From Sophora flavescens (taxonomy: Eukaryota; Streptophyta; Magnoliopsida; Fabales; Fabaceae): a DNA stretch of 64,000 nucleotides. The notes under the pieces are model-generated. The model had not been told where the DNA came from. It worked only from the letters and a program-made list of their open reading frames with translations, and searched no databases. The stretch lies in assembly GCA_030762895.1 (NCBI GenBank), contig JAUPTC010000116.1, positions 33,406-97,405 of the forward strand, read 5' to 3'. Positions 1 through 9,729 of this stretch are shown here, piece after piece. Positions within the stretch are counted from its first letter, which is position 1; each line of letters begins with the position of its first letter. A program made the translations under genes and the position numbers.

Positions 1-560
1 AAAACAACAACAAACCCCAAATTTGGTTACAAATTACGCTCCACCCCATTTTTTTGTTGACTAACTGTTGACTTAACACCGTTAAATTATTTAAAAATAA
101 AAAATATTTATAATACATAATTTAATATTTATATGTCAAAAATGTTTTTAAAGATCAATCTTATACTTTGTTGTCTACAAAATAAAGTTAATTTGTTAAT
201 TTAAAAACAAAATATATAATTTGAAAATCATATAAAAATTATAATTCATTCAAGTATTTATTTTTGAAATCCAACATATATTTACTTTAATAAAATATGA
301 TTTTTAGTATACTCTAACAAATAATCGATATAAAATGTGTATCAATTATCAAAAAAAAAATTATTTTTTATTGTATTCCTTTTTAGGCCTTTAAGTCATC
401 AACTTCTAAATAAATATCATGTTTCAAAATGTTTTATCTACAGAGGATATGAATTATTATAATAGTTATTGTTGATAAATATGACAAATATGCTATTGGA
501 TAAAATGAGATAATATCATTTTTTTTAATAAAATGAGATAATAAAATTATATGTCATATA

Positions 561-1088
561 AAACTTTATCCTAGCCGTCTCTCTCTCAACCTTCTCTCTA
601 CTCCTCATCCACCGGAAGGGTGTGGTTTTGGGCCATTTTTTGGCATGGAATCACCCCTCTACATCGCTTTTTCTTTCTTTTTATTTAAATAAGTGGTTTT
701 TCCACATAGATCTGGTTTTTCTTTCATGTTTTCCCGTGTTTTCGTCGTCTGCGTGCGACGGTGTTTTGTCCGTCGTCTTGTTGCGATGTCGTTTGGTTTC
801 CCGTCTTGTTACGATGTTCGTTTGGTTCAGATTGGCAGATCAGCTTCGATCCATTACAGATTCAATCGAGACTTGGGCGTCAACGTTACATATCCGGAGG
901 CATGTTTATTCCAGTCACTTTGATTTTGTCATATTTGTAGGCATTTTGCAGTGTTATGTTATTAACCTGCAGGTCTTTGTGAGTTTGTTCCCAGTGTTCA
1001 TCCTTTTCATTTTTAGTGATGTTGAATTTGTGTTGTTTTCAATGTATTTTACCAATTTGAATGAATGAATATTCTTTTTAGCAAAAAA
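561..1088 (+). mobile_element. LINE-like or processed retroposon with polyA tail
   Basis: A segment of clearly higher GC than its surroundings ends in an A tract (from 1083) and is bracketed by an 18-bp direct repeat, 543-560 and 1089-1106, matching at 17 of 18 positions (AAAATTATATG.CATATA). Tail plus long target duplication is the hallmark of LINE-mediated insertion. A 148-codon open frame (622-1068, plus) is hydrophobic, Phe/Val-rich and matches no domain I know; a second frame overlaps it, so the ORF is probably incidental. The best explanation is the 3' end of a 5'-truncated LINE or a processed transcript. It lies inside the TIR element spanning the left edge. Confidence 0.5.
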
Positions 1089-1161
1089 AAAATTATATGA
1101 CATATATGATTATTTATATAAATTATTTTTCCAAACAAATTTATATTATCTATTAGTTTTT

Positions 1162-1164
<3 letters not shown>

Positions 1165-1210
<46 letters not shown>
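1165..1210. repeat. (AT)23 microsatellite
   Basis: Uninterrupted AT dinucleotide run, likely length-polymorphic between accessions. Confidence 0.95.
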
Positions 1211-1213
<3 letters not shown>

Positions 1214-1774
1214 TTGGTCTTAAATATATTCAGAAATATTAGGATTATTATATTTTACTTTATTTAAGAGAGAATATTGGAGGAATTGAACTAGAATAGT
1301 ACGGATAAAAAATAGAGGAAAAAAAATATAAGCTATAAACTCAAACACTTGAAAAATAAAATGAGATAATAAAAATAAAACTTGATATGATTTTTTATAT
1401 AAAATTATTTTTTCCAGACAAAAATATATCATCGATTACTTTTTTTTTTATCCTGAATATATATTTAGTTACTGAAATTTGCCCATATATATAATTGATT
1501 TAAAAAATATATATTTATATGAATTGGGTTCCTTTACATAAGATTTTCAAATTGTATATTTTATTTCTCAGATTAAAAATTTATTTTATTTTATCACCAT
1601 GAATTATAAAATTAATATTTAAAAACCTTTTTTATTGTATAAATACCAAATAACTAATTATAAGTAATTTTTTATTCTAAGTGACTTAAGGGTGTTAAGT
1701 CAATGGTTAGTCAACATTAAAAGTTGGGATGGAGTGTAATTTATAATCATATTTGAAGGTTTGTTGTTATTTTG

Positions 1775-2330
1775 ATGAAATTCAAGATGGTGGAGGATAA
1801 TTTACTCTTTTTTAAAAGATTAATTTTACCCTTTTTTTTGAAACCAACAAAGAAATAAACATATAAATTATAAAATTTTAATTTTAGTTTTAGTTTTAGT
1901 TTGGCAGGAAAAGGATTCTACTTCAATGTATGGTCTGGAAAAAACGACTTTAGAAAATGATTGTTTTCATAAATATATTTTTTAGAGAAAAAGGTTTGGA
2001 CGTAACCTATTAGCTCATTCACGGATATAAAGCAGGGCTCAAGAGTTGCGTCACACCATTTTAAACTAAACAAAACACAAATAAGAGTCAGAAAATGAAT
2101 AAACTAAGAAAAACAGAGGACGATGATAATATAACAATATATCAAGGCTTCATCCAAATTCCAAATGTTGCACTGTACACTATAAATAAGTATTTTGCCA
2201 GAGTAAAAGGAAAATCTTAACAAAGAACATTCAATCTAATTTAGAGACTTGTAAAAGAAAGTTTAAGAGTAAACAATCATAATTAAAGTAGTGCAAGCTA
2301 AGGTTGTATATACAGTTAGGCATGAAGCTA
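1775..2330. other. Intergenic, 3' flank of the Myb/SANT-like gene
   Basis: No gene is seen. The region is AT-rich up to about 1990. Bases roughly 2200-2330 probably contain the 3' UTR of the minus-strand gene that ends at 2331, but no polyadenylation site can be fixed from sequence alone. Confidence 0.5.
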
Positions 2331-4874
2331 TTAGTGACGAAGCTTTCTAAGCAACCACTTTTTTCTCAAAGAGATATCCAAGGCTAAAAATATCTTTGCC
2401 ATTCTCTCATCTTCCAACAGATCACATGCATCCATTACTAGCTCCTCATCTATGTCTGGAATAGCTTGAAGTGCACTAAAAGCATTTTCAAGTACTTTGT
2501 TATTGTTTTTCTCTTTCTTATTCATCAGTGCTTTGACAGCACTTGCCATCTCAGATAAAGCTTCTTTCATTCTCAGGTCCTTTTTGGGAGGTCTGCAGTC
2601 TAATGGCATTGTACTTGGCCTTTTTTTAACACAGTCTGATATTTTAGTGTTCAAATTTCCACATCTCCCATTCATATCCATTTTGATTGGCCTTTTCTTA
2701 TCTGGGGATAATATTTGAGTGTTGCTAGTCACAACCAAATTACTAGATGTTCCATCCTCCTTATCCATTTCCTTTGGTCTTTCTGTATCTTGGTCTGATA
2801 CTTCATTGTTAATAGTCACATCCAAATTTCCAGATATTCCAACCATATCTATTTCATTTGGCCTTTCTTTATCTTGGTATGATATTTCAGTGTTGCCACT
2901 CTCAACCAAATTTCCAGATGATCCATCCATGTACAATTCCCTTGGATTGTTTATATCCCGGGCTGATGTATCAGCAGCATTACTAATCACAACCAAATTT
3001 CCAGATGTTCCATCAATACCCATTTCAAAGGTAATATCGTTCACTTCCATCAACTGAAGGTGCTCCAGAGCACTCACTCTTGCATCTGAAACTTTGTTTC
3101 CAAATATCTTGCACAGATCATGGTAAAGGTGCAAAAACCTGTTTTTATATGGGATGGCATCCGGGTGATCCTGCAAATATCATTCAGTAATAAGTAATAA
3201 TAAAATTGTGAGAAACGTTAATGAAAAAACTAAGTTCCACATATAGTCCGCTTACGCAAACAGGCACCTCTAATTAAGAAAATGGAGGAGGGAAGAAGTG
3301 TTAGATTCACTGACTGAAGGCAACTGCAAAACCTTGATGCAACATTTTCTATGGGAAAGAAGACAAACCTTAATGTATGCGTCCCAGATGTCATTCTCAG
3401 CAATTATCATTTGTAGGGTTTCGTCCCATGCAAATCCACTGTGACCAAGAATACTGCTGATGTCATCATGCTGTTTCATCAAGCAGAAATATTGATCTAG
3501 TAGAAACTGCTTGTCACATTGGAGTCCCAATTTAGCAGTAAATGTTTCGGTCATATGAGTCCAGGCTTGTTCATTGAATAAATTTCCAATCCTATTTCCT
3601 CTATTCACTTGCTCAATCATAAGGTCAACAAAACAGCATGCCATTGATTCTGTCCACTCTATTGTAGAAACACCATCATGGACACTGGGAAAACTGCCAT
3701 CCTTCTGTTCACCTTTAAATTATAAAAAATTTCCATAAGAATATAGAATACCATCTAAATTTCTCTGGAAAAGACTTGACTCCCTTAAATACAAGAGAAG
3801 AGTCGGATTGACCAGTTTACTCAGTTTGGTTCAAAATTTTGAACAACCCACTGGCCATGAAGGAACAAAGGAAAAGAGTCAGTGAAATAAGGATTAAGGA
3901 GTACTAGGTTGCTGACCTGAGAATTTGCTTAGAACCGAAAAAAGGTTATTGGTAACTAATAGACACTTGTAATGTAAGAGGTAACAAAATAAATAAAACA
4001 ATACCACATTCATCAATCTACCAGCCAATGCTGTCCTAGAACTGCATTATTATTGTAAGTAATGTGAGAAACACACCTATTATTAACATCGGCAATTCAC
4101 TACTGGGGTGTGCATTATGTGATAAACGGGTGTATCTTGTATCAGAACGTTCCTCTCCAAATATAACACACAATTTGCGATAGCCTGGCAAAGTTTTAAC
4201 TCTAAGTGATCGAGCTTCAGGGTGTGCCTGCACAAATTGTAAATTAACCACAGAACAACTGAGACACCTGATCAGCACACAAAAGAACTCACCTTTGTAT
4301 AAGCATCCCAAACATGATCCTCTGCAACAACCATTTCTCTTGTATCATCCCATGAGAACCCGCTCTGCTGAAGAAGATTGTCTACATCACTGAACTGTTT
4401 CCTCAAATGTTTGTAACGATTCTTTAGAACATCTTTGTCATATTGAGATTTGAATTGTTCATTGAAAGATGTAACCATGTCATTCCAAGCCTGGGTAAAG
4501 AATGTCTGCCCAAGTTTATTTCCACTTTTCACATGCTCTACTAACAAATCAATGAGGAAACGATCCATAGGGGGTGTCCAATATGTTCTAGTACGATCAG
4601 TACCACTTGGTTTGCGACATCCTTTTCCTTCACCTTCACAAGAAAATACAATCATGCAGGAAACTATCCAAAGATCTTAAGGCCTCAAATATGATCATAA
4701 CATGTAATACATCTTATAAGAATTTATTTTAATTCCTAAAAGGAGAGCTGCCAAGTACTTTCCTTACAATTTGCGCTTCAGACACATTTGTTGCATGGAA
4801 AACCCATGGACATGTTTAGTATGAGGCATTATAATTTCTCAAGACTTGGAAATTTAAATCTATACATCTGATTA

Positions 4875-4918
<44 letters not shown>

Positions 4919-6674
4919 CACATACATATATATCCTATCATATATCTAATTTTTGAAATACAAGGGAAGTTAGGATGTCTGCTTATTTTAAGTATCTTGG
5001 AACCTAATTGTATTGCTTTAAGATACATAAAATATATTCAAGAAATAACAATTGCAACAAGGGGATCCCAGATTCCCCTTGGGAGTTGAGAATTTAGAAC
5101 CCTCACATACCAAACGGCCTCTTACAGTCTTTTCAAGCAGAAAAAGATCCAGGAAACATTTATGAAGATGACAGAAGACACAAAACATGGACAACTAAAT
5201 TAAGAGTTCCTTTTCTCCAATGTTTCTGCATTCAATTACAGCTTTGGGCAAGTGTATTGGTTGATTTTCCATGAGTTTGTCATGAACATCATGGATCAAG
5301 TTGTCAATTTTCTTTAAAAAAAATGCAAGACACTAATAACACGATAACTTGAACTGGCTGATATAAATTAGAAAGCTTTTATTTGCTACTCACCAGCCTT
5401 TTTCTCTGATGTGACATCTTCGTGATTTTGCTCCTGATGCAAATTACTGATCTCATCATCAGACACATGTTTGAATATTAATTCTAAATCACGATAGTTT
5501 GGCAAAGTGTTCAATCTATATGTTCGAGCATGTGGATGTGCCTACAAGAATTTTAAGTGAGTCAGGCTCAAGAAGCATGTATATGATCATATACTCCTTC
5601 TCACGCCCCCCTCCCCCCCTCACACACCCAGTCTTCTTGATCATATACCTTGACATAAGCATCCCAGACATCATCATCAGCTGAGAGCATTTGTTCTTGT
5701 TCATTCCATGAAAAGCCTTGCCTTAGAAGATTTGTTATATCACAGTAATATTTCAACAGTTTCCTGAATCGATTCTTCAAAATCCTTTTACCAAGTCGAC
5801 AGCCAAATTTAGCATTAAACATGGCAAGCATATCTGTCCAAGCTTGTTTATTGAATGCATTATTGACCCAATTGCCCCTGCCCAGCTGATCAAGCAAAAG
5901 CTCTATAAAGTATTGGTCCATTGATGCACTCCAATCTGTCTTGGGACGCTCATTATTTGACACAGCAATGCTTCCCATTCCATCACCTACAAGTTGTGGT
6001 GCAGAATACACAATTAACATTAGCTTCCATTGTTATTATTACATAAATAAATAATTTTCTTGCCTAAGTTACATTAACCATCACACAAAAAAAAAAAAAC
6101 AATTTTGTTGATGAAGATTACAGAATCTAATTTATTTACAGAATATGCCTTTAAGGAAAAAGGTACTGAAATGAAAGTAACACGCACCCAAATTTAATCC
6201 ATGTAGTTCATCATCAATGCATACATCATGGCTTGATAAACTATATCTTCCATCAGCAACTGTGTGGCCATATATAACACACAAATCATCAAAATTTAAC
6301 AATGATTTGGTTCTATAGCATCGTGCATCAGGGTGAGCCTTGAGATAAGCATCCCAAACAAAGTCCTCAGCCACCACCATTTGGCGGGAAGCATCCCAAG
6401 AAAAACCAAAGTGGCCAAGAAGGTTCTTAACATCATTGAATTGCTTCCACAAATTTGTATAACGACTTTTCAAGACATCTTTGTCACATTGACATCCAAA
6501 TTTAGCGTTGAACATTGTAAGCATGTCTGTCCAAGCTTGCTTCTCAAAAGTGTGGCCAACCCTGTTCCCTCTACGCAAATGCTCTAACATCATATCAATG
6601 AAATAACGTTCCATTAATGGAGTCCAATGCATCCTTGATCGATCATTGGTTGGAGCAGTTTGGCTACTCATCAT
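2331..6674 (-). CDS. Four-repeat Myb/SANT-like domain protein (L10-interacting MYB / At2g24960-like)
   Basis: Seven exons, joined in transcript order: 6674-6188, 5986-5649, 5541-5394, 4633-4293, 4227-4077, 3712-3369, 3170-2331. All introns are GT..AG and the joined frame is open for 882 codons. The protein carries four copies of a Myb/SANT-like unit (Myb_DNA-bind_3 family). Each begins with a W-x8-F-I/V-D/E helix segment (WTPLMERYFID, WSASMDQYFIE, WTPPMDRFLID, WTESMACCFVD), continues with QAW-x-D/H-M, and ends with G-F-S/A-W and VWDAY-x-K. Each is followed by a short AHPDAR..LC-x-IFG module. Residues ~655-790 are a chain of about five degenerate 28-residue repeats, and the last ~80 residues are the helical tail typical of the family. 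A nuclear, DNA- or chromatin-associated role is inferred from the family; the exact target is unknown. The start is the first of two tandem Met codons. Telo-box and TGGGCT motifs lie upstream. Confidence 0.9.
4877..4914. repeat. (AT)19 microsatellite in intron
   Basis: AT dinucleotide run inside the third intron (4634-5393) of the Myb/SANT-like gene. It creates spurious Ile/Tyr-rich open frames on both strands. Confidence 0.95.
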
Positions 6675-6895
6675 TAATCCTTAGTCCTTACAAAAATAAA
6701 AACACAAATGTTGTTGTTAATGTTAATGTTGATTTCAGGAACAAGAATGAAAACCATTCAAATTTAAGCATCGAAGAATGCCCAGAAGAGCAATTATGAA
6801 AAAGTTTGAAGCTTTTTACCGGTGGCGGTGTAGTGGCGGCAACTGAACTGAGAGGCTGAAGTGATTATTGCAAGTTTGCGCGGAGTGGAAAAGAT

Positions 6896-7074
6896 AACCC
6901 TAATCCGGAATAAGGGGTAAAACCCTCGCTCTGTTTGTTTGGCTACGCATGCATTCTATCTGCAACACTAAACAGAAAAAACACACGAGTGCTGCTTTTT
7001 GTTGCACCAACCAATGGGCTGGGCTTCTCTTTATTGTCAAATTGGGCTATATTCAGATAGCCCACTTTTAGTGG
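6896..7074 (-). promoter_or_regulatory. Telo-box and site II (TGGGCT) motifs upstream of the Myb/SANT-like gene
   Basis: A telomere-like AACCCTAA lies at 6896-6903. TGGGCT occurs at 7015-7020, 7020-7025 and 7043-7048, with an inverted AGCCCA at 7069-7074, so these sites lie about 220-400 bp upstream of the ATG at 6674. In Arabidopsis the combination of telo-box and site II (TGGGCY, bound by TCP factors) marks promoters of growth and translation-related genes. That this drives the gene here is inference. Confidence 0.45.
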
Positions 7075-7544
7075 ATCATAGTCAATAGTCAATGCTTTGC
7101 TTTATAAAAGTCCAAACTAAAGGGAAAAAAGAAAAAACAGAAGAATTTTCAACCATTTTTTCTTTCTGCCTAATAGTAATTTCTTAATTCTCAACTTCTT
7201 TTTTTCATGATAAAATCCTTCTTTTCAAATCGCTATATCAAAACAGACCATTAAGATATGTTTGCCTGAGTTAGAATAAACAAGTGGGAAAATAATATTT
7301 TTTTTTAAGTTTAATTTTGATATATTGTTAATGTAAATGTAAATTCTTTTACACTGTCAATCAATCGCAAATCATTTTATGTATGACTTTTAAATAATTA
7401 TGATAAGATTCAAATATTTTTAGTGATATGACAATTTATAATTGATATTTGATTGTAAGCATAAAAAATATTTACACTAATAGTCTATATGAATTAAATC
7501 CAAAAAAAATTAGATGAAATCATAAAATTAAGCACAAAATGGTA
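7075..7544. other. Intergenic, AT-rich, nothing recognised
   Basis: No open frame, inverted repeat or domain that I can support. Confidence 0.5.
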
Positions 7545-7799
7545 GGTCATTTGCCTGTTTGTTTTGTTTCCAGTTTTCTGTTTTCATTTCCTATTTTCAG
7601 AAATAATTACAAAACTATCACCTTGTTTTCATTCTATTTTATGTTTTCAGAAATTTATACAAGAAATACTGAAAACAAATTTTTCTGTTTTCACTGTTTC
7701 CTGTACAAATATTTGAAAACAGGAAACATAATGAAAACAATGTGGCAGTTTTATAATTTTTTCTGAAAATAGAAAATTGGAAACAAAGCAAATACACCC
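7545..7799. mobile_element. MITE-like imperfect inverted repeat
   Basis: The left end (GCCTGTTTGTTTTGTTTCC) pairs imperfectly with the right end (GGAAACAAAGCAAATACACC), and the interior is rich in mirrored GTTTTC/GAAAAC blocks. No clean target duplication was found, so the boundaries are approximate. Confidence 0.35.
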
Positions 7800-8017
7800 T
7801 TGTCAATATTTTTTTGTGGTAAAGGTCATTTATTAATCATTATCCAACTCCTATCAAGCAGCAAACTAGTAATGAATAAATAAATAAATAAACTTTTTCA
7901 CGAGTCTCTATTTTTACACCCGTTCTTATTTTTTACCTTCCCTACTGCCAATCTGCAATAAAAAATGAGTGTGAATGATTATATAACGAGAGTATTCATT
8001 TTGTCTTCGATCACAAG

Positions 8018-8984
8018 TAGAGCTGTCAAAGTGAACCAACCCGGCTCACCCGGATTGGCTCACCACGGATTGAGCGAAAAGTGGGTCGATCCGGGTTGGC
8101 TCACTTTTTCGGTGAGCCAAGAAATAGCCAACCCGGCTCGACCCACCATGGGTTGGTAGGTTAAACGGGTTGGCTCACTTAGAATCAAAAAAAAATATTA
8201 AAAAAAAAGTTTCAATGTTGGTCGCTATAGATTTCCACAATGTTGGTCGATAGATGAGAATCCTTTCTATGGAATCGTCAGTGAGTTGCTTCCCTTCATT
8301 GAGAATTGCAGTGGTAATACAAGCCTGTTTGCCAGCCAAAGCTTTCGTCTGAATATGATTAGTGTCCGTAGGAGAAGAAACGGTAGGCAATGCCTCATAG
8401 GATCCCAATCTCTTCACACCACCGATGCTCTTGGCAACAACACCATAAACAATCAACACAATCAAAATAAAAAACATCACGTGCACCAAGAACGCGAGAT
8501 CCAGGATCGCGATCGCCCTGAACTTCGACTCCTCGAGATCGCACTTGGTGGAGCTCTTGACGCCATTGACGACATCAAGGAGGCAGTGGCATCCCTCGGG
8601 GAATGAAGGCGTCGGCCTAAAGGGATAGCCCTGCTTGGAGATCCCACAGGCCGCAGAGGTAGAGGAGCGCGGTGATGGAGGCGGCGAGGGAGTCACATTT
8701 GGCTTCGTGTACGATGAGGGAGGCGTTTTTCGTTTTGAATTTGCTATCAGATACTAAGTTAGGATTGGGTGAGCTGAGTTGTGTGGTAAAAAAAAAATTT
8801 AAAACGTGCGGCTCACGGGTCAGCTCGGCTCACCCCGGGTTCAACCCGGCTAACCCGCTGGTTCAGTGAGCCCGGCCAAAATGACCCGAGGTCAAAACGA
8901 GCCTATTTTTTTACAACCCAACCCACCAGTGAGTCGGGTTGAGCCGGACTGGCTCACGGGTTACAGCCCATATTGACAGCCCTA
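8018..8984. mobile_element. Non-autonomous hAT-type element with captured gene fragment
   Basis: The ends are TAGAGCTGTCAA and TTGACAGCCCTA, a hAT-style inverted repeat, flanked by the 8-bp near-duplicates ATCACAAG (8010-8017) and GTCACGAG (8985-8992), which match at 6 of 8 positions. Both subterminal regions (8025-8175 and 8800-8970) are packed with GGTTGGCTCAC / GTGAGCC-type motifs in both orientations. The middle (about 8270-8760) is of different composition and holds a coding-like stretch on the minus strand. No transposase is present. The family resemblance to the element at 28317-29187 is clear in the ends. Confidence 0.75.
8175..8696 (-). pseudogene. Captured fragment of a membrane-protein gene inside the hAT element
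   Basis: A 173-codon open frame contains a strongly hydrophobic segment near its centre (DLAFLVHVMFFILIVLIVYG), preceded by a Cys-containing loop and an acidic CDLEESKFRAIA stretch, an arrangement normal for an integral membrane protein. A second frame on the same strand just upstream also looks coding, so the source gene seems to be frameshifted or spliced. The last codons run into the transposon subterminal repeat. I do not recognise the family. It is most likely a transduplicated host gene fragment rather than a functional gene. Confidence 0.45.
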
Positions 8985-8992
8985 GTCACGAG

Positions 8993-9729
8993 ATCACATG
9001 AGCCGGTTTGTTTAAGATTAAAAAATAAATGATTTGTTATAAAATAGTTTAGGGATTATTTTTAGAGATTTTAAAGAAAAGCATAAGCAAATTTGTGTTT
9101 GTTTACAATCATAAAAATCATTTTTTTAAAAAGTAGTGAGTTATAAAAAATGTTTTTTTCTAAAAGCTAGTATAAGTTGCTTTTCATTTTAACCCTAAAA
9201 ATAAATTTTTTTTTTCTGTTTTTCATTATTTTCAAAAACAAAAACAAACACACTAAAAATTTAAAAAAATAATAATTCAATTAAAAAAATATTTTTTTAA
9301 CAAAATAAGCAATAACACACTCTATGACTCAATTATCACCACGTCTAACTCTTGTTGATATACAGCAGGCGTATATATAATCAGAACAACATCACTGATA
9401 AGATGAGTAAAAGATATGTTTCACCAAAAAAAAGGGAAGAGATACAACATGTGTCAAACTTCTCTCGCTACCATTTTCTCTTTGCTGTCACTTTTTATTT
9501 TGTATTTGGAACATAAGTTAGATGCAAAAAATTGACTTGTTGCATTAGATATTGAATACAAAACATGAAAAGAATAAGGATACAAATACAGCAATAGTAC
9601 ATCGAAGCCGGGAGAAGCTTTCCTCAGTTTCTTGTCACATCTCTGCTCAACTTACAACACTACTATCTTTGTAGTGTTTTTTGTGTATCTGAAATTGAGA
9701 ATCTGAAAGAATGTTCTTTGCTTGGTCAT
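8993..9729. other. Intergenic, 3' flank of the folate-biopterin transporter gene
   Basis: AT-rich, with no gene seen. Bases from about 9540 to 9729 are likely 3' UTR of the minus-strand transporter gene; the exact end is unknown. Confidence 0.45.

Larger units (their letters stand above)
1..1774. mobile_element. TIR element, Mutator-like, left end at or beyond window edge
   Basis: Bases 1-90 and 1680-1774 form an imperfect inverted repeat of about 90 bp. The left copy reads AAAACAACAACAAACC and the reverse complement of the right copy reads AAAATAACAACAAACC; both continue into a shared GTTGACTAAC..TTGACTTAACACC stretch. The interior is AT-rich and holds internal near-duplicates (around 530-560 and 1340-1400), an (AT)n tract and a retroposon at 561-1088. 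I see no transposase. Because the left terminus coincides with the window start, the true end and the TSD cannot be judged. The long TIR suggests a non-autonomous Mutator-like element, but the superfamily is inferred. Confidence 0.55.

Noticed and set aside
2497..3057. Plus-strand open frames of 73 and 112 codons
   Set aside because: Antisense shadows of the last exon of the Myb/SANT-like gene and its internal repeats.
4816..5089. Tyr/Ile-rich open frames on both strands
   Set aside because: Produced by the (AT)n tract in an intron of the Myb/SANT-like gene; not coding.
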